Assembly (NCBI RefSeq): GCF_011745365.1
Contig: NW_024468912.1
Coordinates: 5,022,001 to 5,086,000 of the forward strand
Length of the DNA: 64,000 nucleotides
Source of the DNA: Cryphonectria parasitica EP155
Taxonomy: Eukaryota; Ascomycota; Sordariomycetes; Diaporthales; Cryphonectriaceae
Direction of reading: 5' to 3'
Shown: positions 31,064 to 41,425 of the stretch, piece after piece
Layout: each line of letters begins with the position of its first letter
Numbering within the stretch: position 1 is the stretch's first letter
Notes under the pieces: model-generated
The model's database searches: none
The model's input: the letters and a program-made list of their open reading frames with translations, nothing else
What the model was told of the DNA's origin: nothing
Translations under genes and position numbers: made by a program

Positions 31064-32908
31064 ATGGACGCAGAAAATACAATTCTTGAAAAAGATGACA
31101 GTACACAAGAGACCGTGGAGAAGACCGAAACTCTTCAAGCAGATGGTCCAGAGCCCGACGAACAAGAATATATCAATGGCCTCAACCTGGTGTTGATCCT
31201 CGGCGCCTTGACACTGGTTTTTTTCCTTGTTATGCTTGATAATACGATCTTAGCAACTGTTCGTACCCTCAAGGCTCCCCGAAACGCAAATCACATTTTG
31301 AAACGAGCTGACAGGCCTCTGCTTAACGTCAGGCTATTCCATATATCACGGACGAGTTTAACTCCCTGCTAGATATAGGCTGGTATGGCAGCGCCTATCA
31401 ACTCGCCTGCGCAGCTCTGTTACCGACCACAGGAAAGGTCTATGCTCGCCTGAACTCAAAATGGTTCTTCCTTGGGTGTCTGGTCTTGTTTGAAGTCGGT
31501 TCAGCCATATGCGGTGCAGCGCAATCGTCGAAAATGTTCATTGTGGGGCGTGCAGTCGCCGGTATGGGAGGATCGGGGCTTCTCAACGGGGCATTGATCA
31601 TAGCCAACTCGTGCGTTCCTCCTCACAAACAGCCTGTCCTGCTTGGCATCCTCATGAGCCTCGGGCAGTTGGGCATTGCGGCTGGTCCACTTCTTGGCGG
31701 TGCATTCACGCAATACGTGACCTGGCGCTGGTGCTTCTATATGAATCTGCCTCTCGGAGCTGTTGTCCTCGGACTGGCCTTCATACGTGTCCCGGACCAT
31801 CTATCGAAACCAAGCTTCCGAGACGCGTTCCAGAACGCGGTCGAGGAATTCGACCTCCTTGGTGTCGCTCTCTTTGCCCCAGCCGCGATCATGTTCTTCC
31901 TTGCACTCGAGTACAGTGGCAGCCAGTACTCGTGGGGAAGCCCTCATATGGTCGGACTCTTTGTCGGGGCGGGAGTGACCTTCCTCCTGTGGCTCGGTTG
32001 GAACTGGCGTGCTGGCGACAAAGGGATGGCGCCTTTCTCGATACTAACACAACGTATTGTCTGGACCTCCACAATCTGCGCCACGTTCCTGTCCGGCACC
32101 ATTTTTGTGACGGGATACTACCTGCCGATATACTTCCAAGCAATCCTCGCGCGGACTCCCTTTACCAGCGGCGTTGACGTTCTGGCCAACATCCTTGCAC
32201 AAATGGCGCTTGGGGTGATTGGTGGCGCCGGAAGTAAGTCCTAGATGAAGCAAAAAGGGTTTAGGATGCCTACTGACTCTGTGTCCGCCGACATCAGTCC
32301 AAGTTCTGGGCTATTATACCCCATTTATGGTATCTGGCGCCATGCTCAACAGTCTCGGGTGCGGGCTGCTTGGACTGCTTGCCGTGCACACCCCAACCGC
32401 CAGATGGGTCGGGTATCAAATCATCTTCGGGGCCGGCCGTGGCCTTGCCAGTGCAGTGGTGAGTTGCTAGTGAAATGAATCTCTATATGTGATACGGTCA
32501 AGACGCTGACCATCTGACGACTAGCCAATCATCGCAATCCAGAGCAGCCTGCCAAAAGATCAAATCCCAGAAGCAATGTCCATCTTGACGTTTTTGCAAA
32601 ACCTGAGTGCCGCAATCATGATTACGGTGTCACAAACCATCTTCACAAATGGCCTTGTGCGGCTGATCCCTCGGTATACTCCCGCTGTCAGCGCCTCAAC
32701 GGTGATAGACATCGGATCGACGAGATTCAGGTCCGTGGTACCTGCAGAATCACTCGGCGGTGTTCTTCAGGCTTATGCGGAGAGCCTGCAACGGGTCTGG
32801 TACTTCTCTGGGGCCATCGCCGTTCCATCCTTTGTGTTTGCATTGTTCATGGGCTGGCAGGACATCAGGAAAAAGCCAAAGGAAATCTCTCAAAGGGCCA
32901 GCTCATGA
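31064..32908 (+). CDS. MFS efflux transporter, DHA2/14-TM type, 546 aa, 4 exons
   Basis: A plasma-membrane exporter, likely for the cluster product. Exons 31064-31258, 31333-32233, 32298-32458 and 32525-32908 (1641 nt). The acidic soluble N-terminus (about 45 aa) precedes TM1 with LDNTILATAIPYITDEF, the motif D1 signature, formed across the first intron. Motif A-like GKVYARLNSKW, motif B VGRAVAGMGGSG and motif C LGQLGIAAGPLLGGAF follow. It is complete, unlike the broken MFS gene at 4.1-5.1 kb. Start 31064 is preferred over an in-frame ATG at 31025 because it gives the usual polar N-terminus; the choice affects 13 residues only. Confidence 0.9.
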
Positions 32909-33635
32909 CGGACCGTACTATTACTGGGTACGCTCCTTGCACTTTTCATCAATATGCGAGCACTATAAATGTAGCCATTCCCAATTCAGACTCGAATCAT
33001 TCTCATCATCTATGCCTCAAGTCGCTGGGTGTCTCCCACCCTTTGCTCTTTCGTGTCTCTTCGTCCATTGATATTCTCCTATTTAATTACATGAGTAGCC
33101 ACGAGCGTCACATACAAACGGATCAAAGGCAAGCTGCCTGCCTAGTGAAAGCTGTAGCTGAACAGGCTGTGGCAGGACAGGTGGCCAGTGGCTTGCGAGA
33201 CGACAGTCAACGCAGCAGTTCCATTAATCATGAATTACTCGAAACTTGCTGTAGCCTGCCGCTCTTCCTTGTTTGGAGCGCCTATCCTGACAATATCACG
33301 AGCAAGAAACAGACCTCGCTTCCAGCTGCAGTTTCGGACTAGCCTGGGAATGTGCATGACATTACTTTGCGCCCCCTCTGCCTCACATGGCGGCCGGACT
33401 TCATCTACCGCAACTCCTATTGGACGCCGGAGTGTGTACGGAGTTTTGGTCTCAGCCCCCAAAAAGCCTACCTCTCCGGTGCTTACGTCACAGACGGCCC
33501 AACATTCTCATCCGCTCTGGAGATAACACCACTCCTGCATCTCGCATCTTCCTTCATCTCATCTACCCTCTGCGCATGCTATCTCATCCCGACCCTTTGC
33601 CACGGTCGCCCAAACTTTTGTTCATAAGCGCTATC
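32909..33635. promoter_or_regulatory. MFS 3' region and SDR promoter
   Basis: No gene seen. Two CGGAGT hexamers at 33428-33433 and 33439-33444, followed by CCCCCAAAAA at about 33456-33465, about 200 bp before the SDR start. Confidence 0.45.
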
Positions 33636-34782
33636 ATGGTGGGCCTGGAGCAGATCAAAGCCTCCAACGCCGGCATCTCGACGACATATCCCGAGGGTCT
33701 CGTGGCTGTGTTTGCTGGTGCGACCTCGGGAATCGGGGAAACGTCGCTTCGCGAGTTCACTCGCCACACCGTCAAGCCTCGCATATATGTCATTGGGCGA
33801 TCCAAGGAGGCGTGTGACCGACTTGATGCTGAACTGAAGGAGCTTAATCCAAGTGGGACGTACAGCTTCCTCCGGACCGATACAAGTCTGCTACGCAATG
33901 TCGATGATGTCTGCGCCCAGATAAAAGAGAGAGAGACGGCTGTCAACGTCTTGTTCATGAGCCAGGGCACGGCCAACTGGTACAAGGGTAACCAAAGCCT
34001 CGTTCCTTGTCTCCCTTTCCCCGCCCTCGCCCCCACCCCTCTGCAAGACCGAGGCGACCAAGCCTGGCAAGCTGCTAATCATTTACCATCATCCAGTCAC
34101 CGATGAGGGTTTGAACTACCTTGCCGGTGTGTGCTACTTTGGCCGCATCCGCATGATCGCCAACCTGCTTCCATTGATGCAGCAGGCAGCAGGCTTGCGC
34201 CGCGTCGTGTCCTCCTGGACGGCTGGTAATGAAGGGCCTGTATACGACGACAATTGGGTAGTAGGCAATACGAAAATCAAGGTCCCCTTGACGGCTGCTC
34301 GCGGCCACGGAACGTCAATGATGACCATGGCCCTCCAGCATCTCGCCAAGACAGCACCTACAGTCTCGTTTATACACAACTTTCCAGGTGCAGTGAGGAC
34401 CAACCTAATCCGATCCGATGACGGTCTCGTGCTGCAATTTTCCAAGTATTTCTTCAGGGTGATCAATTATTTCAGATTTCTCAAGGAAACCCCCGTCCTA
34501 GAGTGCGGCGAGAGACATGCCTTCTATTGCACTAGTGCCAAATATCCCCCTGGCCGAGGGGAAGGCGCCTTAGGGGTCGCGCTGCCGGAAGGCGTAGGCG
34601 TTGCGAGGGGTATTGATGGCCAGGACGGCACCGGCGTTTACTCGCTTACAGAAGAAGGAGAGAGTGCCGACCTCAAAGTGGACGAGCTGCTGGCCAAGTA
34701 TGCACGGGATGGTACGGCAGAGAAGCTTTGGACCTACACGCAAGGCGAGTTCACGAGGGTCAGGGGTAATTCATCCATCTGA
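33636..34782 (+). CDS. Short-chain dehydrogenase/reductase family protein, 345 aa, 2 exons
   Basis: Exons 33636-33987 and 34097-34782. The Rossmann signature is FAGATSGIGETSLREF (TGxxxGIG type with A for T), followed by YVIGRSKEACDRL and VNVLFMSQGTANW. The place that usually carries the YxxxK pair reads VPLTAARGHGTSMMTMAL, so the catalytic tyrosine is not evident. FIHNFPGAVRTNL is the conserved PG motif downstream. It belongs to the fungal family of atypical SDRs with a C-terminal extension. Whether it is an active oxidoreductase is uncertain. It lies between the exporter and the regulator, in the same direction, so it is probably part of the cluster. Confidence 0.8.
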
Positions 34783-35873
34783 GCTGCTGGAAGTCATGCG
34801 TTCATGACGGCCGAGAGTCCGCAGTGTCAGCTACACCACGTTGTATAAACCACCCTAGGGGTCCCTATAGTGTACCTTTGTACTGATTAGGGCCGTATCA
34901 ATTATGATTAATCTCCAGCTTCAGTCTATCAGACATGTCCATTTGTAAAATGCATGCATGCGAGGAGCCTAGGACTAACGTCCAGATCTCTCTTACGAAG
35001 GCTGTGCACAATCATCCGCGATGTTTTCCTCCGCAGCTGCCAGTGGAGCAACCACTGGCGCCTTAGATGTCGCTGATGACAAGGTGGCGTGATGAGTTGA
35101 TAGACTGCTGCTGCTGGCTACTACCTGCCTCAACGGGTGCTATTTATTTTCACATTGCTGACGCACAATCCTCATTCATGGCCGGGTCGAGGACGCCACA
35201 GTGTGCCGGATTTCCGGGAGAAAGAGCGTCAAGCGAGCTTCGCCATCGCCATCGCCCCCAGACCTAACAGGGCTGCATGTGAGGGTCCGGTCCAGGCAAC
35301 CGGACTGCGTTACCCAAGCAGAACTTGAGTTGCCTTCAGCCAATGAGAAATTCATCACGCCTCCACACCTGGTGCTAGAAAATCGTTGGTTCAGGCAGAT
35401 GAGCCGGGGCGATCCCTAATCCAGCTCCATGCCCGAGACCGCAGGCCAACAAAAAGCATTTATCAACCATCATTTGCTCGATTCATTGTTGTCCGAAATT
35501 CCTATACATCACAGCGCAGTGCGCGTATGAGAAGGTGGTATGTAAGAACCGAGGCACTGAAATTTGCCTGCATGGCCCCCAACAATAACTAAATCCTTCT
35601 CTGCCACCAAGTCCTGGAAATCGGCGCTGACTGCGTTCGAGCACAAGGGACGGCATGCAGCACCCTGAGATGGAGGCATATTGTCTGTCTGGTGTGCATG
35701 AGGAAACAGCCCGGCCCCCACTTCCAGATAGGCAGTCATGCTGTTAATCAAGACAGAGAGCTCTCGATGTTAGCGTAGATTGGGTCGATAAGGAGAATTT
35801 GAGCGTCTCGTCTGTACTGAAAGACAACAGCGCCCATGATCTGGTGAGAGCCCCGTTCCGTGCCAGCGACATC
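34783..35873. other. Intergenic region upstream of the regulator gene
   Basis: About 1.1 kb without a convincing gene. It holds the 3' region of the SDR gene and the promoter of the Zn2Cys6 gene. No ACTCCG/CGGAGT hexamer was found here, in contrast to the promoters of the structural genes. Confidence 0.45.
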
Positions 35874-37900
35874 ATGTCTGCCCGTACTGAGTCCCGCCAA
35901 CAACCCGGTTTTGCTTGCGAAGGTGACGTGAACCCCTCTTCGTATCCCCTTCACGTCTTGGGCACTGTGAGTCCTGATATGAGATCTACTATCAGAATGC
36001 CGCAAGAAAAAGCTGCGATGTGACAGGCAGAGGCCACAGTGCGGGGCATGCACCAACGCCGGTGTCATTTGCCAGGTGAACGATCGCCGTCTGCCTCGGC
36101 CTCGAAAGACAGGGACAGTCGAAGCCCTCAGAGGGCGTATTAAGGAGCTCGAGTCTCATCTTGCGACTCTACAATCTTCTCCCAGCACCGCTGTTGCAGG
36201 CCATGATCCATTGCTTGACCTTGAGGATCTTGAATGTATAGCCCCGATAATCATTTCGAACTCGTGATGGCCTCGCGCAATCTGGGAGCAATCAGATACT
36301 GATTTGGTATAGTTCTGGACTGGGATCCTCCGGATCAAGTTCTCTCTGGTACTGCGTACAGCTCAGGCACAGGCGGAAGTACAACAAGAGAGACAGAGAG
36401 CTGCGTTGGATCTCCAAAATCCACAGACTATACCACAGGAATGAGTTCCGTGCTAAGCCAAAAGTCGCCAGCAGACAATTATGCAGGGACCGCTGATGTG
36501 GAGATCACTGACCTTATGAAGGCTGACTTGTAAGGGAATCAAAATTAAGATTAAGACGAACTTGTCATGCTAATAGAAGATACAGGACACAAATATATTT
36601 CGAGCGAGCGCACCCGGTAGCACCTATGCTCAACCAGAGCCGTTTTATGAAGCTGGCCCAGAAACCTCAGAGCCATGAGCGTCAATGTCTCCAATACGCC
36701 ATGTGGACGCTATCAATCACGTTTTCCAGTCAATTCGGAAACATCAGGGACAGTATGTACTCTAAAACACGTGCAATGCTCGAGGATCTCAACTGCAATG
36801 GCTCGAATATGACAACCTGTCACGTCGAGGAAATCCAAGCGCGCATTCTCCTGACGCTTTACGAGCTGTCCAAATGCACCTATCGACAGGCATGGTTGAG
36901 CAGTGGACATGTCTTTCGCCTAGTCCAGCTAGCACGGTTTTACGAATTAGACAAGGAGCAATCAAAAAAGGGAAAGAGAAGCTCTGCTGAAGCTATGCAA
37001 CACGAAGAGAAGCGGCGCACATTTTGGGTTGCCTTTTGTCTGGACCGCTTCCTCAGTATTGGCAATAACACGCCCGTGACGTTTACCGAACAAAGGGTAA
37101 GCATCCTCATGAGGGTCAGTCGGTGGTACCTGTGCGGGACCTGTTCTGATCAGGAGATACTTTAGATCCTTACCCGCCTCCCCTGCTCCGATTACGAGTT
37201 CAGTAATGGGTCTTTGACCGAGTGGCCTTTCCTCTTCGAGGTGATGGCCACTGGAAACGCGCGGGGGTTTGCTCCGCTGGCCGATTGCAGCATCCTAATG
37301 ACTATTTGTGAGCGGGCCCTTGACTGCAAAAACGATGCATCCAGTGAAGCCTCTTATGACGACTTGCCTATGGAGTTGAAGTTTCAAAACGACTGGCTCA
37401 ACTCGTTGCTCACCACACGTCTCAATAGCATTGAGCTTCACTACCGCGCAGCACCCCGAGCAGGCGATCCCATGACCATATTCATACACTTGATGGCGCG
37501 CACAGCAAATATGCATGTATCTCAAGCCATGGGTGATTCACTATCTCTTGAGACTACGGACTCTTCTATGTCTTCTTTTCCATCCTGGAACATGCAGGAC
37601 AGAAGCGTGTGGGCTGCACAGGAGATCCCCCGCCTCGCACAGGAGCTTGAGCATCTTGGACACTTTCGGGCTCATACTTTCACAGCTCTCCCAATCTATC
37701 TGAGCGCAATCAGGCTTGGCCGCTATGTAGGACGACAGAAGGTTTTGGAGCTTTCTCCATTGCAGACAGCGACTTTACACGAGGTAGAGTCCTCTTTGCG
37801 AGCCTGCTTAGAAGCGTTGAGAAAGCTGCAGGCAATGAATATGTTGGCAGCCTACTACCTGCAGCTCTTTCAAATGGAGAACTCGGGACTTTGTGATTAA
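35874..37900 (+). CDS. Zn2Cys6 transcription factor, 583 aa, 5 exons, likely cluster regulator
   Basis: Deduced exons: 35874-35922, 35996-36235, 36313-36529, 36586-37096 and 37166-37900 (1752 nt). The binuclear zinc cluster is split by intron 1 and reads [28 protein letters not shown], the exact C-x2-C-x6-C-x6-C-x2-C-x6-C spacing, at residues 15-42. A basic linker and a short coiled coil (VEALRGRIKELESHLATL) follow, as in dimeric members. The middle region IYFERAHPVAPML, EEKRRTFWVAFCLDRF and TFTEQ matches the fungal transcription factor domain (PF04082 type). An in-frame ATG at 35799 could add 25 residues. Comparable genes regulate azaphilone clusters (AzaR-like); the target is inferred. Confidence 0.88.
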
Positions 37901-38528
37901 TGAAATTCTCAGAACATGGAATCCAAGAGTGTTCACAAGCGTTCCCAGTTCATTTTTCTTTGAAAATATATCTGCTTGGCCTGACCCAGCGTGTTCCATA
38001 CCTCTTGGGAAACTTTCGGAACGACTGGCTACGGTTTTCGCGCACGCAATATCAGATAATACTGACAGACATGAATACAGCTTGACTCTCTAACGAAACG
38101 ACTGCTGTCAGAAGAAAGCTATGCCTGACTAACATTCAAACCGCTACTGAGCGCACAGGGGTGGGGAGCCAGGCAATATTTACAGAACGGGAGTAAATAG
38201 TCTAGGCTGTGCATCATCCAACACACCATCTTACATTAGTCGAGAATCAAGTTGCATTGTGGTAAGGCGTGTACACGTGCTGGGCTGACGTTTCAGCCGA
38301 GATTCTTTCTGTTTCTGACCCCCTTTAGCCCCTTGAGGTGTCACGTACAATACCCCAGCCAAGGCGATTTTCTGCCCCCATTTTCGCAGGAGATCCTTTT
38401 CCCACAGTGTTACTTGATGGTTCCTAGCTTATATATGCTTTAAGCTACCCACTCGAAACTATTACTTCTCCAGCTGCTCGCTGATACCCGTTCAGGCTCA
38501 TATCATCTCATCTACACGCACCACGAGT
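37901..38528. other. Intergenic region, no gene seen
   Basis: Between the regulator and the membrane-protein gene; short open frames only. The right half is the presumed promoter of the membrane-protein gene. Confidence 0.45.
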
Positions 38529-39749
38529 ATGGCTCAGGCACGGCATCCAGACCGAATCAATTCTATTTATGTCATCACCGATGTCGTCTCATCGGTATTT
38601 ACGTTTCTCGCAACCATCTGCGTCTTGCTCCGCTTCATTCAACGCCGTTTGCAGCGGGATATAACATTGGGTTGGGATGATTGGACTATCCTAGCTGCTT
38701 TCTTTTTTGCATTCTGTGTTTTCATATGTGACATTCTACTCGCCTTGCCCAATGTGGGTGCTGGGGGCTACAACACAGCAGAGTTCACGCCATCACAACT
38801 TCGTACTTACCGAATAGTAAGTAGAGATTGACTTTCTTAACACACAAGGACTTGAACTGACTGGACAGCTTTCGGACCTTGGCGATAGCTTCTATACTAC
38901 CAGCGTTGCGCTTTCCAAAACATCAGTCTTGCTATTTTACCGCAGAATATTTTCTGTTGACAAAGTATTCCTGATTCTGATGCGGGTCATACTATTCATT
39001 ATCTTTGTTGCCTGGTTTGTCGTCGTCTTTTTCATCGCCTACTACCCTTCTGCGGGTGTCCGCGGGCTTTCTGGGGGCATATTAGCTGCTATTATTGGCT
39101 CCATCTTGGTGGATTTGGCCATTTTTACGATGCTACAATTCAAGGTCTGGCTGCTACAGCTCAGCATGCGACGCAAGGTCCTGTTATCTCTACTTATTGT
39201 ATTGGGTCTTTTGTATGTATTGTTCGTCCCTATCTTCGTCTTGCTTCTATTAACTCAACTTGCTATGCACAAAGTTCCATCGTCGCCAGTCTTCTTCGGC
39301 TCCTTACTCTGGCACGTCTTAAGGCGGATAACTACGACTGTAAGTCCCTATCGTGGCTCTCAAGTACCGCCTGAACTTACTCGAAACAAGATACTCGTGG
39401 AGAGTTCACTAATCTTTTGTGTCTAGATGGCCTTGGGGAGGTTTACCTGTGGGCCAACGTGGAAATGTTTCTATACATTATATGCGCCTGCCTGCCCGTT
39501 CTCTACAACCTCGTACGAGTACAAGTCAAAAAGCGAACGCGAAGATTTTCAAAGCCAAGGTTAACAGAAGAGGAGGGCCTTGTAACAATCGGTCGCATAT
39601 CTACAAAGGCTGGCTGGACCAAATACAGCGACCAAAGTTCACGGCAGGTTTTGAACAGCAGTTTTCCGGGGACAAAATACAAGCTGCCAAATGACAGCGA
39701 AACCTTGGAGTTGAACGCCTTGGAGCTGGCGCATCTTCGCGGCGAGTAG
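38529..39749 (+). CDS. Rhodopsin-domain (PF20684-like) seven-TM membrane protein, 351 aa, 4 exons
   Basis: Deduced exons: 38529-38816, 38869-39212, 39275-39339 and 39391-39749 (1056 nt). Features of the fungal plasma-membrane family formerly called SAT4/UPF0016-like: IYVITDVVSSVFTFLATICVLLRF in TM1, GWDDWTILAAFFF in TM2, SDLGDSFYTTSVALSKTSVLLFYRRIF in TM3/4, SIVASLLRLLTLARL in TM6 and VEMFLYIICACLPVL in TM7, then a basic cytoplasmic tail. Exon 4 uses an acceptor that leaves YTRGEF where relatives have YTW, so this junction is the least certain. These proteins often occur in secondary-metabolite clusters, but no enzymatic role is known to me. It may be the right border gene of the cluster. Confidence 0.8.
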
Positions 39750-40572
39750 GACAGACCGGACTTCCTAAATAGGGCAGGAGAATTCTCATCTGAGTAGTGG
39801 GAACGGAGTAGACAAAGATTATACTATACTGTCATAGTAGTAGATCGTATAAAGACTCTATTGCTGAAGACTTGGCGGCCAACTGATGGAATTTGCTTCC
39901 TTAGTGGACGGTTGACTGGGACAACACGGCTAGCGATAATATGAACGACCGTCTGAGCATCGGTACGGCCAACGGGGTGACCAAAGCAGTTGCTATGCTG
40001 CAGTAGGGCATCGCGTCGAGCTGCTACTGTTCATTGTGCGGCGGATCCATAAGACTGGATACTTCGACACTACTGAGGCCCATCGCCAGGCGCAGGCATC
40101 TAGCAGAGTTCAATCTGTCAAATCGATCTCAAACTATAGAACAACAACTCTCCGCATACCGATGCTCACCTCAACTATAACAGGCTCCTTTTTGTCGACG
40201 TGGACGGCAACCTCGTTGGCAGACGAACATGCAGTGTCATATAAAAGGTAGAAAACCTTGAGTCCCAGGTGCGCATTGTGATTGATGAGGACGGCAACGT
40301 GGTAGATATGTACATGGACAGTGGTGACGCCGGCTTGTAGTCCGCCGAGAAAGGCGCTTGAGAGCCCAGTGACGTCCATCTCTGAGCTCAGCACCACTAC
40401 AGCCAAAGTCAAGGATCAAGAAATCACTTCCAAAGATTGGTGAAAATTGAAAAGTTCTTCATCACAGGCATGAATCCCAGCTATTCTAAACTTATATCCT
40501 TCTCCTTATTTTGGGCGGACGGAAAGCCAAACGAATTAACAAACCGGCAAGGTAATATATTGTTTCCCGTCC
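39750..40572. other. Non-coding or decayed stretch
   Basis: No convincing gene. Around 40180-40330, LLFVDVDGNLVG and VRIVIDEDGNVVDMYMDSGD appear in the plus frames and may be remnants of an unknown protein. Confidence 0.4.
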
Positions 40573-40710
40573 GACTTCTTTCCAACCGTCCAGCGACTAC
40601 CGCAGAAATATCCTCAAAGTGTCTGGATCGAGGCTGGATCAAGCTCCAGTATCAACAAGCATACTCTATCCGACCCCAAGAACCACATATCGCTGCCGGT
40701 CGACATCACC
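40573..40710 (+). pseudogene. Fossil of an NR-PKS acyltransferase (MAT) domain segment
   Basis: Translation of 46 codons gives VQRLPQKYPQSVWIEAG, then SSSSIN, LSDPKNHISLPVDIT. This aligns with the intact NR-PKS of this window at about 20550-20690 (VQRLQQRYPSAVWVEAG, NSSIT, LSDLKSHVLLPVNIT), with a gap of about four residues. The nucleotide sequence has diverged and there is no surrounding PKS frame, so this is an old remnant of a related synthase rather than a recent duplicate. Confidence 0.6.
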
Positions 40711-40770
40711 TGTAGGCCTTAAGAAGTACCCTGGCTGTCCTGGCCGTCTTTTATCTTCATACCCTTCCGC

Positions 40771-41425
40771 TTATGCTCTTCCCCAGATCATGCCTAGGCG
40801 CTGAAGGAACGAGAACAGGGAACCCGCCGGGATATAGCCAGCGTACGTGCTCTCCCACCATGCGGCAAACGATCCTATCAAGTTAGCAGGTTTATATCAC
40901 TGACTGAGACTGGCTAATGCTCAAGACAGCTAGGTAGCATATTTCCAACAGGAGCAAGCTCTGCAAAACCCAAGGCTACGACAATCGTCGGAGCAAGCAG
41001 GACTAGAACGCCAACCGCTATGATAGTCAGGAGTCCTGCGGTTGCTAACGGATGGTCCTTGGCGAACTGGAACAGCTCATTCGCGTCGTGGGAAGCCTCC
41101 TCATAAGCCATAGCCATCGCGGCCCCATCTTCTCCCGACCTTCCTTCAAGACTGTCTCGATGCCAGCAAGCACCTTCTCTGCTACCCATTCTGTCCAACC
41201 CTCCGTATCCAGAGTTTCATCGAGCTGTTGGATCAATACGACGCCGCGCTCTTCCACAGAGCGCAAGATGAAGACGACTTTGGCCGCAATGGCGTCTGGC
41301 GAGCGTTTGGACGTGGCAGCGAATGGACGAGGGATCGGCCTTGATCTCTCTTCATTGATCATTGACTTCTGAAGGAGGGGCTCGCCGAGGGTATTGTCGT
41401 CCTCGGTGCTGCTAAGGCAGGACAT
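40771..41425 (-). pseudogene. Ifi-6-16-like small membrane protein, frameshifted
   Basis: The ATG at 41425 opens a polar N-terminal half (AAKVVFILRSVEERGVVLIQQLDETLDTEGW). At about 41110 the frame shifts by one nucleotide into FAKDHPLATAGLLTIIAVGVLVLLAPTIVVALGFAELAPV, the glycine-rich hydrophobic core of fungal Ifi-6-16 (PF06140) proteins. The usual C-terminus SFAAWWESTYAGYIPAG...LGMIW is found further on, at about 40860-40775, after what looks like an intron whose donor reads GAAATA instead of GTAAAT. Two lesions (indel and splice donor) argue for a pseudogene; an alternative gene model with unusual splicing cannot be excluded. Confidence 0.6.

Noticed and set aside
33636..34782. SDR as the azaphilone ketoreductase
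   Set aside because: Lacks an evident YxxxK; the reductase at 25151-26445 has intact GxxGxxA and YxxxK motifs and fits the AzaE/PigC type better.
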